15,545 nt of DNA from an uncultured Oxalobacteraceae bacterium (lineage in GTDB: Bacteria > Pseudomonadota > Gammaproteobacteria > Burkholderiales > Burkholderiaceae). The notes below the pieces were generated by a model. It made no database searches, was not told the origin of the DNA, and was given only the letters and a program-made list of their open reading frames with translations. The stretch's first letter is position 1, and the number at the start of each line of letters is the position of its first letter. The translations under genes were made by a program, and so were the position numbers. This document shows positions 1-6,747 of this stretch, in pieces. The stretch spans positions 1-15,545 of the forward strand of contig CAMLHI010000024.1 of the NCBI GenBank assembly GCA_946479705.1, in the 5' to 3' direction.

Positions 1-143
1 TGGGCGAGCACATCATGCGCTTCGAACAGGTGCCCGAGCAGCAGGACGTGCGCCGCATCGCCATCGAAGCGCGCGCCTTCGAACAGCTGCTCGACGAGGT
101 CGACAGCGAGAAATTCATCCACCCGACCGACCCGCTCCAGTAA
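1..143 (+). CDS. C-terminal end of an unidentified protein (partial)
   Basis: An open frame enters from the left edge and stops at TAA 141-143. It encodes about 46 residues (starting GEHIMRFEQVPEQQ and ending HPTDPLQ), rich in charged residues and probably helical. Only 8 bases separate the stop from the next ATG, so it was probably co-transcribed with the J-domain-like gene that follows. Because Hsp70 relatives (HscC type) often sit just upstream of J-domain genes, this could be the C-terminus of such a chaperone. That is a guess from context; the fragment itself has no diagnostic motif. Confidence 0.55.
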   Translation, partial: GEHIMRFEQVPEQQDVRRIAIEARAFEQLLDEVDSEKFIHPTDPLQ

Positions 144-151
144 GCCCATCC

Positions 152-367
152 ATGCAGGCATCATTCTTCCTGAACCGGCTTGGGCTCGACCAGGCCGCCG
201 ACGAACGCGCCGTCAAGCGCGCCTACGCCCGCGAACTCAAGCAGATCGCTGGACTGGCGTCATCGCCAGCAGCGAACGCATCGAGCAATGGATGGCGCTC
301 GAGTCTAGGCAACACGTTGACCTGGGTGCCGGACAAAACCGCCCAGCCAGCGCCAGCGACCGAGTGA
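152..367 (+). pseudogene. J-domain (DnaJ-like) gene remnant, truncated and out of frame
   Basis: The first 32 residues (FFLNRLGLDQAADERAVKRA, then YARELKQI) read like the start of a J domain: helix I, then a basic helix II with the RRAYARELKQ-type pattern seen in J-domain proteins encoded next to Hsp70 genes. The HPD motif that stimulates Hsp70 ATPase would come later and is absent. After about base 247 the frame becomes low-complexity Ser/Ala/Pro sequence and ends at TGA 365-367, giving 71 aa where full-length relatives have several hundred. The frame starting with GAT at 246 reads a more protein-like stretch (RWTGVIASSERIEQWMALES), as if an internal deletion had joined the N-terminus to an out-of-frame C-terminal piece. 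I therefore call it a broken gene; a short intact ORF of unknown function is the alternative. Confidence 0.5.
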
Positions 368-433
368 GGGAGCGCGCGGGCGGGCCAGCGCCGCGCTGCC
401 GGTCGAGTCAGGCGACTGAAGGCGCCACCCGCG

Positions 434-450
434 CCTGCCCTTGCGGCAGG
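434..450 (-). terminator. GC-rich hairpin after the chemoreceptor gene (weak terminator candidate)
   Basis: CCTGCC at 434-439 pairs with GGCAGG at 445-450 around a 5-base loop, 20 bases past the chemoreceptor stop codon. No T-run follows on either strand, so intrinsic termination is uncertain. It lies between convergent genes. Confidence 0.25.
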
Positions 451-469
451 CCGGGCGTGGCGTGCCGGC

Positions 470-2098
470 TCAAGCCAGGGCCAGGCGGGCCTGCGGCTTG
501 GCCTGGGCGACCGGCGGGCGCGCCATGACGGCGGCCGGCTGGCTGGAGGTATCCAGCTGGAAGACGCTGACCAGCTGCGACAGCTGGTCAGCCTGGTCCT
601 GCAGCGAGGTGGCTGCGGCAGAGGCCTCCTCCACCAGGGCCGCATTCTGCTGCGTCACATCGTCCATCTCCGTGATGGCCTGATTGATCTGCGCGATGCC
701 GGTGTCCTGCTCCTGGGTGGCAGTGGCGATCTCGCTCATGATGTCGGTCACGCGCTTCACGCTCGCCACGATCTCGTCCATGGTGGCGCCGGCCCGGCTC
801 ACCAGTGCGCTGCCCGCCTCGACCTGGGACACCGAATCGCCGATCAGATGCTTGATCTCCTTGGCCGCTGTGGCCGAGCGCTGCGCCAGGCTGCGCACTT
901 CGGTGGCCACCACGGCGAAGCCGCGGCCCTGTTCGCCGGCGCGCGCCGCTTCGACGGCCGCGTTCAGCGCCAGGATATTGGTCTGGAAGGCGATGCCGTC
1001 GATGACGGCGATGATGTCGACGATTTTCCTGGCCGAGGCATTGATCGATCCCATCGTATCGACCACCTGCGCCACCACGGTGCCGCCCTTGAGCGCCACG
1101 TCCGACGCGCTGGCGGCGAGCTGGTTGGCCTGGCGCGCATTCTCGCCGTTCTGGCGCACGGTGGCGGTCAGTTCCTCCATCGAGGACGCGGTCTCTTCCA
1201 GTGCGCTGGCCTGCTGTTCGGTGCGCGAGGACAGGTCGAGATTGCCGGCCGCGATCTGGCTCGATGCGGTGGCGATGGTGTCGGTCCCGGTGCGCACCTG
1301 GCCGACGATGTCGCGCAGGCTGTCGTTCATGTTCTGCAGGGCCGACAGCAGCTGGCCGGTCTCGTCCTTGCTGTCGATCTCGAAGCGGCTGCCCAAGTCG
1401 CCGGCGGCCACGGTCTGGGCGATTTGCACCGCCCGCTGCAGGGGGCGCACGATGGAGCGCGTCATGAAGTAGCCGACCGCCGCGGCCACCAGCGCGGTCG
1501 CCACGGTCAGCACCATCATCATGCGGATGGCGCCCTGGGCCAGATCGCCCGCCTCCTTGCCGAACTGCTCCATGCCTTGCACCTGGGTGTCGGCGAAGGC
1601 CGTGATCGCGGCCAGATAGTCGTTCTGCGGGGGAATGAGTTCCGTGACGAGATAAGCGCGCGCCTCCTCGACCTGATTGGCCTTGGTCATGGCGACCAGC
1701 TTGTTGACATGGCCATTGAACACGGCGCGTTTGTCCATCAGGGTGCGCAGGGCGGCCTTGCCGCGCTCGGTACGGATGATTTTCTGCAGCTGCTCCAGCG
1801 CCTTGTCGATGACGGGCACCGCGGCGTTCACCTTGTCCAGCTCGCGCGCCACGATGGCCGGGTCGGTGGTGAGCAGGGCGGTGCGCACCGCGCGCGCGCG
1901 CTTGTTGACTTCGTTCTCGATGGAGTTCGCCAGCGCGACCTTGCCGAAGCGGTCGTGCAGGATCAGTTCGGTGTTCTCGTGTACCGCGACGAGGCGGGTG
2001 ACACCCAGGATGGCCAGGGCGATCAGCAGCGCGATGACGGCAGCGAAGCCCAACGCGAGGCGCGCACCGATCTTCAGGTTATTCAGAAAAGTGATCAT
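470..2098 (-). CDS. Methyl-accepting chemotaxis protein
   Basis: This is an inner-membrane chemoreceptor that passes ligand signals to CheA/CheW. The 542 residues show a first membrane helix at about 14-34, a periplasmic helical region at 35-190 typical of four-helix-bundle (4HB/TarH-like) sensors, a second membrane helix at about 191-212, a HAMP domain at about 213-265, and a cytoplasmic signalling coiled coil. The highly conserved hairpin tip is at 365-400 ([20 protein letters not shown], then [11 protein letters not shown]). Glu/Gln-rich candidate methylation helices lie near 289-310 and 455-480. The C-terminus ends in a Pro/Ala/Gln tail ([17 protein letters not shown]) without the NWETF-type CheR/CheB tether. 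The ATG at 2096-2098 has a GGAG ribosome-binding site 6-7 bases upstream. The sensed ligand cannot be read from the sequence. The gene is monocistronic here, convergent with the J-domain remnant and divergent from the hydrolase-caspase block. Confidence 0.96.
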   Translation of the reverse strand: MITFLNNLKIGARLALGFAAVIALLIALAILGVTRLVAVHENTELILHDRFGKVALANSIENEVNKRARAVRTALLTTDPAIVARELDKVNAAVPVIDKALEQLQKIIRTERGKAALRTLMDKRAVFNGHVNKLVAMTKANQVEEARAYLVTELIPPQNDYLAAITAFADTQVQGMEQFGKEAGDLAQGAIRMMMVLTVATALVAAAVGYFMTRSIVRPLQRAVQIAQTVAAGDLGSRFEIDSKDETGQLLSALQNMNDSLRDIVGQVRTGTDTIATASSQIAAGNLDLSSRTEQQASALEETASSMEELTATVRQNGENARQANQLAASASDVALKGGTVVAQVVDTMGSINASARKIVDIIAVIDGIAFQTNILALNAAVEAARAGEQGRGFAVVATEVRSLAQRSATAAKEIKHLIGDSVSQVEAGSALVSRAGATMDEIVASVKRVTDIMSEIATATQEQDTGIAQINQAITEMDDVTQQNAALVEEASAAATSLQDQADQLSQLVSVFQLDTSSQPAAVMARPPVAQAKPQARLALA

Positions 2099-2481
2099 GA
2101 AATACTCCAGCTCTAACTAGCTTGCCAATAGCGAATGTGCAGCATGGCGGGACCACACGACAACAACGGAGATTGGGCAGAAAAAAATCGACGTCGCGCC
2201 CCGAAGCCGGGAACCTTGAATATGGGCCGCAGATCGCTGGCGACACCTGCCGCACCGTGATTCCAGTGTAAAACGACTGTTACCCATGTGCAAGGACAAC
2301 GCGTGAGCTTTGGTGAGTTTTTGTGAGTTTTTGGCAGGTTCTGTTGCGGATTGGTCTTCGACCGGAGGCGGTGTCCTGGGGGCGCTGCGTGGGCCATCGC
2401 TGTGGCGCGCGACGGGACCAAGCTGCGGCCACCGCACTGATGCTAAGACGCCATTGTCAAGACGACAGATGGCAAGCCGTC
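2099..2481. other. Non-coding stretch upstream of the chemoreceptor
   Basis: About 380 bases with no convincing gene. Short minus-strand ORFs of about 100 codons exist here but overlap each other in different frames and have Arg/Pro/Ser-rich products resembling nothing I know. The stretch should hold the chemoreceptor promoter. I did not find a clean sigma-70 or sigma-28 match; a poor TCAAGGTT-like element reads on the minus strand near 2210-2220. The only clear structure is the 10-bp tandem repeat at 2303-2332. Confidence 0.5.
2303..2332. repeat. Three tandem 10-bp repeats
   Basis: Three head-to-tail 10-mers: GTGAGCTTTG at 2303-2312, then GTGAGTTTTT at 2313-2322 and again at 2323-2332. The 10-base period is close to one helical turn, so each copy presents the same DNA face, as direct-repeat operators do. 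They lie about 205-235 bp upstream of the chemoreceptor start. A regulatory role is inference; slippage-generated sequence is the plain alternative. Confidence 0.6.
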
Positions 2482-2574
2482 CTCAGACGAAGCGTGAAAA
2501 AGCCGGCTTGCGCTTCTCGAAGAAGGCCGTGAATGCCTCCTTGGCTTCCGCCCCTGCAGCATCGCATCGAACTG
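2482..2574. repeat. Left copy of an 8.2-kb-spaced direct repeat
   Basis: About 93 bp matching 10646-10739 in the same orientation. The longest exact blocks are 31 nt (2503-2533 versus 10667-10697) and 20 nt (2535-2554 versus 10699-10718). The two copies bracket the hydrolase-caspase-MoxR-membrane protein block and may mark its insertion boundaries. Confidence 0.85.
2483..2574 (-). pseudogene. 3'-end remnant of an enoyl-CoA hydratase gene
   Basis: The minus strand reads AEAKEAFTAFFEKRKPAFSRFV and then stops at TGA (2483-2485). This nearly equals the C-terminus of the intact enoyl-CoA hydratase at 10647-11426, which ends EAKEAFTAFFEKRKPDFSQFN. Nucleotides 2494-2574 align with 10658-10739 with four mismatches and one missing C (four C at 2551-2554, five at 10715-10719). 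The missing base shifts the frame; restoring it gives QFDAMLQGAEAKEAF, matching QFGAMLQGAEAKEAF of the intact gene. The stop codon falls at the same place, but the seven bases just before it differ strongly. Upstream of the repeat (plus-strand positions above 2575) similarity stops, although a plausible LERRQF lead-in might extend the remnant a few codons. It is a fragment, not a functional gene. Confidence 0.85.
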
Positions 2575-2595
2575 GCGACGTTCCAGTTCCGGTGA

Positions 2596-2854
2596 CGCGT
2601 GGTGCCCCCAAGTCGATCAAGCGCAGCCCCTTGCGCCTCTTCCGCGCTATGCCTGCAAAAAAATGCTCGTCATCGACCAGGCGACTGGACGGCAGCAGAA
2701 CGCGCGCAATGTATGAAAAATACAACAAGTTTCGCGTGACAACATTTTTCTTTTTTAATAATGAAGAAAAATATAAGATTGCTTGTAACTGGTGGACATC
2801 AGGCCGGTTCGGATTGCCCTTGAGTTCGTAACGAAGTCAACGATCGGAGCATGC
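2596..2854. promoter_or_regulatory. Leader of the four-gene operon with AT-rich promoter candidate
   Basis: No gene is recognised here. From about 2709 to 2780 the sequence turns sharply AT-rich (poly-A/poly-T runs such as CATTTTTCTTTTTTAATAAT), unlike the surroundings. TATAAG at 2772-2777 matches the sigma-70 -10 consensus at five of six positions, but no good -35 hexamer stands at 16-18 bp. GTGACA at 2736-2741 is the nearest -35-like word, too far for that -10. AT-rich upstream DNA of this kind is often silenced by H-NS-like proteins in acquired genes; that is inference. Confidence 0.35.
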
Positions 2855-4051
2855 ATGGCGACTGTACTGTTTATTCATGGTATCAACGTCCGTGCGCCGG
2901 ATTGGCAGCGCACTTTGGAGCAGATCAGCGAAAAAGTGCGCCAGATTTCGCCGAATTCTACCGTCAGCGCATGCGCCTGGGGCGACGATCTGGGCGCGCG
3001 TCTGCATTGCGGCGGCGGCTCCATTCCCAACTATAGTTCGGCCGACGGCGTTAACGCCGCCTCGGAGCAGATGCAGGCGCGCATGCTGTGGCTGACCTTG
3101 TATGACGACCCCTTCTTCGAAATCAGGATGTTAGCCAGTGGCCACAGCGGCTCGGGCCAAGGAGGCGTGTCGCCTGATTTCTTCGACATCGCCGAAGAGT
3201 GGACCGCGTCGCTCCGCGCGCTTTCCACGAAGAGCAGTGTCGGCGATGCCCTAGCAAAGGCGTCCATGACTCATTTTCTGAACGAGGCAATTGCGGCTCT
3301 GGCCGGCGCGCCCGAATTTCACCCGGCGCTGTCCGACCTGCGCGAGCCGGGAACGGCATTGCCGCTCAGCGCCGCCCGCGCGCTCGTGGCATTGATGACG
3401 CTGAGTGCCGAGGCCGCAGGGCTGGCGCCGATTCAGGGCAAGGTACGCGACGAGCTAGTGGGGGCGATTCAACAGGAACTCGGTGGTGCCGCCATGGGGG
3501 TGTTGGATTGGGTAACCCGGCCACTGAAGGGCCTGGCGCAAAAACTGTCCACCCGCTACATGCAGCGCAACCGAAGCCATTTGTCCGATCTGGCCAACCC
3601 TGTAATCGGCGATCTGATTTGCTACCAAGGCCGTGGCGAGCCAATTCGCCGCCGCATCGCCGAGCACCTGCGCGCGACCACCGCGCCCGTGGTTGTAATT
3701 GCGCATAGCCTAGGCGGCGTTGCGGTCGTCGATGCCTTGCTACTTGAAGCCGACTTGCGCGAGAAAGTCGCGCACCTGCACACCGTGGGTTCGCAGGCCG
3801 GCATGTTTTACGAGATCGACGCTCTGGTTGGCATGCCATTCACGGAACAAGGTCGTTTGCCGCATGGATTCCCGGCCTGGACCAATTTCTATGACAAGGC
3901 CGATATGCTGAGCTACCTAGCCGGGCCAATTTTCGGGCCCCGTGTCACCGATAGGGAAGTGACCAGCGAGCAGCCGTTTCCGCAGTCGCATAGCGCATAC
4001 TGGACCGCAGACACACTGTGGGATGAAATGTCCGCAAGCTTGCAAGCATGA
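2855..4051 (+). CDS. Alpha/beta-hydrolase (lipase/esterase-like), candidate effector
   Basis: The predicted 398-aa alpha/beta-hydrolase opens with a first strand and oxyanion-type motif (ATVLFIHGINVR, residues 2-13). It has a conserved segment GDLICYQGRGEPIRRRI (about 252-268), a nucleophile elbow AHSLGG with Ser285, an acid candidate in NFYDKAD (Asp347 or Asp350), and a likely catalytic His379 in PQSHSAYW. About 270 residues, probably a large helical lid, separate the first strand from the elbow. It has no signal peptide, so it should act in the cytoplasm. A GTG-initiated frame begins at 2792, but ATG 2855 is preferred because GGAG at 2846-2849 sits 5 bases before it and homology-like sequence begins there. 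Its TGA overlaps the caspase gene's ATG (ATGA), implying translational coupling. Substrate is unknown; lipids or ester-linked molecules are the usual targets of this fold. Confidence 0.85.
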   Translation: MATVLFIHGINVRAPDWQRTLEQISEKVRQISPNSTVSACAWGDDLGARLHCGGGSIPNYSSADGVNAASEQMQARMLWLTLYDDPFFEIRMLASGHSGSGQGGVSPDFFDIAEEWTASLRALSTKSSVGDALAKASMTHFLNEAIAALAGAPEFHPALSDLREPGTALPLSAARALVALMTLSAEAAGLAPIQGKVRDELVGAIQQELGGAAMGVLDWVTRPLKGLAQKLSTRYMQRNRSHLSDLANPVIGDLICYQGRGEPIRRRIAEHLRATTAPVVVIAHSLGGVAVVDALLLEADLREKVAHLHTVGSQAGMFYEIDALVGMPFTEQGRLPHGFPAWTNFYDKADMLSYLAGPIFGPRVTDREVTSEQPFPQSHSAYWTADTLWDEMSASLQA

Positions 4052-5757
4052 GTACCCAAGCCGGAATGTCCCATGTGCACGCCGTGGTGGTCGGCTGCGA
4101 AAAATATGCACGCGCTGGCTGGGATTTGAGCGGTCCCGCGTTCGACGCAATCGAGGTTGCGCGATGGCTACTCGCGCTCGGCATGCCGCCGGCCCAACTG
4201 CATTTTATGGCCGTGCCGAAAAGTGCAAACCAGTCCGATTTCGACCTTGAAAAGGCAAAGCTACAAGGCATCGTGGACCATGGCGAGCCCGGTTCCAGCA
4301 AGGTAAAAGAAGTATTTATCACGCGCCTGATCCGCAAGATCAACGCCACCAGTGGCAGCGAGGCCAAAGGTTTGCTGTTCGTGTACTGGGCCGGTCACGG
4401 TGCCTTGCACCGCCCAGGTCATGAACGAGAACGAGTCGTGTTTTGTTCAGACGCGAGCGCTGCCAGTTGCGAGGCGTTGGGCTTGAACCAGTTATCGGAC
4501 TGGCTGGCCAATCAATTGCCCAATTTTCGCTTCGCCTTTGTCGTGGATGCCTGCGCGCTTGATGCGACCCAGCTGAAAATCGATGACGACATCGCCCTGT
4601 TGGGCTTGCCCAGGGGCGGCATTCGCAGCATGCCCATGCGCCTGTTCGCCTACGCGGCAGCACCAGGCCAGGCTGCACGCAATATGCAGGCGATTCGCTC
4701 TGGGCTGTTCACATCCAGGCTACTCGCGCAACTGGCCAATTTCAAGCCGCAGTCGATCGATCAGTTCGCGGCCATCGACGAGGTGCTCGCGCAAACCCGC
4801 GAGCAGGTCAGGGCCTTGCCGAACGTTTATCAGAATATTGTCTGGAGTCTGGAGTCGTGGGACGGCGTCGAATTTCTTGGCACAGCGCGTCCTGCAAATG
4901 CCTCCGCCTCATTGGGGAATGCGCAAGCCGTTGAGATCGCGGAGACCGCAGTTTATTTGTGTGACAGGGGCAAGCAGATAGTCGCGTTCAGAGCTATTGC
5001 TGAAGCACACTTCAAGGCCAAGCCCACACGGCCGCTGATCGTCATATCGCACGGTGGCGTTGACCAGGATCCAGAGGCCTTTATCGACAGCTTACGCCTG
5101 CGCATTGCTGAAGCGCCTTCCAAATGGAACGCATGCGCCAGCCTCAAGGCTGCCGAACTTGGCATCGAACGGGAACCGGCGATGACTGCCGAGCGTATCA
5201 AGGAAGGCATTGAATACAAGCTCGCCAAAGACCTGTGCATGCCCCCCGGCGCGACCATGTATGACATGGCGAACAAGATTCAGTCGTTCAACTATGCCAC
5301 CTTGCTGCATTTTTGCTTTTCTTCTCAGGCTCTGCGCGGCGACGTCAACCAGTGCTTGGCGCCGATTTGGGACTACTGGCGCACGTTTCCTGATATCACC
5401 AAAGGCGCTTGCGTCATCGTGGTGATTCATATTACGTACCCTCGTCAAGCTTCTGGAATATTCGCGTCCCTTAAGGATAAGTTCAGAGACCACCCCGACA
5501 GTGCATTGCAAACCTACGTCAATACGTTCAGCGCGTCTCCCGCGGATGCCACGCTGGGCATTAACAGCATCAAGGAAGCGCTGTCCTCTGCCACGCTCGC
5601 AGATCTTGACGCCTGGCGCTCATCGATACGGGACCGGTATCAGAACGCACAGCGGATCCAGCCCGCGCACCTGGCCGCCGTGATGGACATGGATCCCCAG
5701 CCGATGGGGCTGGTTATAGGAAAACTTCGTAGCCTGATCAATCGATTGAATCAATAA
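4048..5757 (+). CDS. Caspase-like protease with probable C-terminal iSTAND-type domain
   Basis: The 569-aa protein begins with a caspase-fold (clan CD, C14-like) peptidase at about 8-265: the first strand is HVHAVVVGCEKY, the catalytic His is His117 in VYWAGHG, and the catalytic Cys is Cys169 in FVVDACAL, with normal order and spacing. Both active-site residues are present, so it is probably active. Residues about 300-565 form a second region starting VYLCDRGKQIVAFRAI and followed by RPLIVISHGGVDQDPEAF (about 328-345). This resembles the inactive STAND (iSTAND) domain known next to MoxR/vWA systems: a P-loop-like core without a Walker lysine. That assignment is from memory of the family and is moderately sure. 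The ATG at 4048 overlaps the hydrolase stop; Met7 (4066) is an alternative start. The N-terminal protease is probably the effector and the C-terminal half the docking or switch part. Confidence 0.88.
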   Translation: MSTQAGMSHVHAVVVGCEKYARAGWDLSGPAFDAIEVARWLLALGMPPAQLHFMAVPKSANQSDFDLEKAKLQGIVDHGEPGSSKVKEVFITRLIRKINATSGSEAKGLLFVYWAGHGALHRPGHERERVVFCSDASAASCEALGLNQLSDWLANQLPNFRFAFVVDACALDATQLKIDDDIALLGLPRGGIRSMPMRLFAYAAAPGQAARNMQAIRSGLFTSRLLAQLANFKPQSIDQFAAIDEVLAQTREQVRALPNVYQNIVWSLESWDGVEFLGTARPANASASLGNAQAVEIAETAVYLCDRGKQIVAFRAIAEAHFKAKPTRPLIVISHGGVDQDPEAFIDSLRLRIAEAPSKWNACASLKAAELGIEREPAMTAERIKEGIEYKLAKDLCMPPGATMYDMANKIQSFNYATLLHFCFSSQALRGDVNQCLAPIWDYWRTFPDITKGACVIVVIHITYPRQASGIFASLKDKFRDHPDSALQTYVNTFSASPADATLGINSIKEALSSATLADLDAWRSSIRDRYQNAQRIQPAHLAAVMDMDPQPMGLVIGKLRSLINRLNQ

Positions 5758-5774
5758 CGCCCTGGAGCCTGTCC

Positions 5775-6743
5775 ATGAACGATAACAAGCTTGTCAACCG
5801 CGACAGAGCGCTGCCGCATGACGCGCCCCTTTCCCTGCCCCTGCCATTTGTGACGGACCGCGGCCAGCCAAAGGATTACATCATGGACGAGGGACTTGAA
5901 GACGCTGCCAACACGGCTTTGCAACTTGGCCAGCCTTTGCTGTTAACCGGCGAACCAGGAACTGGGAAAACCCAGTTCGCCCACTTCCTTGCCTGGCATT
6001 TGGGCCTGGACGCGCCTTTTGAATTCCATACCAAATCCACCAGCGTAGCCACCGATCTCTTTTACAGCAACGACGCGGTGCGTCGCTTCCATGCAGGCAA
6101 AGACGCCGACGAACGCGATTTCATACGCTTCAATGCGCTCGGCCGCGCGATCCTGCGTTCCTTGCCGGAGGAGAAGGTCATTCTTGTTTGCCGCGAGCAG
6201 GACAAGGAGCTACGCGACGGACCTCGGCGCTCGGTTGTGCTGATCGACGAAATTGACAAAGCGTCGCGTGACTTTCCCAATGACTTGCTCAATGAATTGT
6301 CAGCGATGTCCTTCCGTATTCCCGAACTCGGCACGACCGTGGCCGCCGACAAGGCTTTCCGTCCGATCATCATCATCACCAGCAACCAGGAGCGGCCATT
6401 GCCCGATGCCTTTCTGCGCCGCTGTGTGTTTTACTGCATTGAGCCCCCCACCCAGGCGCGCCTGATTCAAATCCTCGCACAGCGTTTTGGCGGTAACCCG
6501 AACGCGCCGGAACCGCTACTTGCCGGCGCAGTGGCCATGTACAGCGAGGCCAGGAAGGCGGCGTCGCGGGCCCCGTCGGTGGCCGAGCTGGTGGGTTGGT
6601 TCCACCTACTGACCATGTCGGGCGCCAGCCTGAACAAGCAGATCGCCGACGTGAAAGACGACGCCTTGCGCGCCATTTCCGCGCTGGCCAAAACGCCATC
6701 GGCGCGTGCCAGCCTCAGCGAATTGCTCAAGGCGGGCCACTGA
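5775..6743 (+). CDS. MoxR-type AAA+ ATPase
   Basis: This 322-aa ATPase has a Walker A motif GEPGTGKT (59-66), a Walker B motif VVLIDEIDKA (about 154-163, Asp158-Glu159), sensor 1 ITSNQE (about Asn204) and an arginine-finger region LPDAFLRRC (Arg215/Arg216). The layout fits MoxR/RavA-like AAA+ chaperones, which usually work with vWA-domain partners to remodel protein complexes. The insertion between Walker A and B carrying CREQDKELRDGPRRS is the kind seen in MoxR proteins linked to conflict systems. ATG 5775 follows GGAG at 5764-5767 and lies 17 nt after the caspase stop. The next gene starts 4 nt after this stop, so all four genes are probably one transcript. Its likely job is to energise assembly or release of the caspase and hydrolase under control of the large membrane protein; that is inference. 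Confidence 0.93.
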   Translation: MNDNKLVNRDRALPHDAPLSLPLPFVTDRGQPKDYIMDEGLEDAANTALQLGQPLLLTGEPGTGKTQFAHFLAWHLGLDAPFEFHTKSTSVATDLFYSNDAVRRFHAGKDADERDFIRFNALGRAILRSLPEEKVILVCREQDKELRDGPRRSVVLIDEIDKASRDFPNDLLNELSAMSFRIPELGTTVAADKAFRPIIIITSNQERPLPDAFLRRCVFYCIEPPTQARLIQILAQRFGGNPNAPEPLLAGAVAMYSEARKAASRAPSVAELVGWFHLLTMSGASLNKQIADVKDDALRAISALAKTPSARASLSELLKAGH

Positions 6744-6747
6744 CACC

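Noticed and set aside
848..2116. A 422-codon plus-strand open frame opposite the chemoreceptor
   Set aside because: The product is His/Gly/Arg-rich and low-complexity, while the minus strand encodes a clear MCP with all domains.
2205..2240. Sigma-28 (flagellar) promoter for the chemoreceptor
   Set aside because: A TCAAGGTT-like word is present on the minus strand, but the expected GCCGATAA-type -10 at 11-12 bp is not matched well enough.
2310..2831. A 173-codon plus-strand frame before the hydrolase gene
   Set aside because: It runs antisense through the enoyl-CoA hydratase remnant and through the AT-rich leader. It has no recognisable domain and no good ribosome-binding site.
2792..2854. 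GTG-initiated N-terminal extension of the hydrolase
   Set aside because: The extra 21 residues resemble nothing, and no ribosome-binding site precedes the GTG. ATG 2855 has GGAG at proper spacing and starts right at the first hydrolase strand.
6706..6747. GTG start for the large membrane protein inside the ATPase gene
   Set aside because: It would overlap the ATPase gene by 38 nt and adds 14 Ser/Arg/Cys residues. The ATG at 6748, 4 nt after the stop, is the simpler choice.
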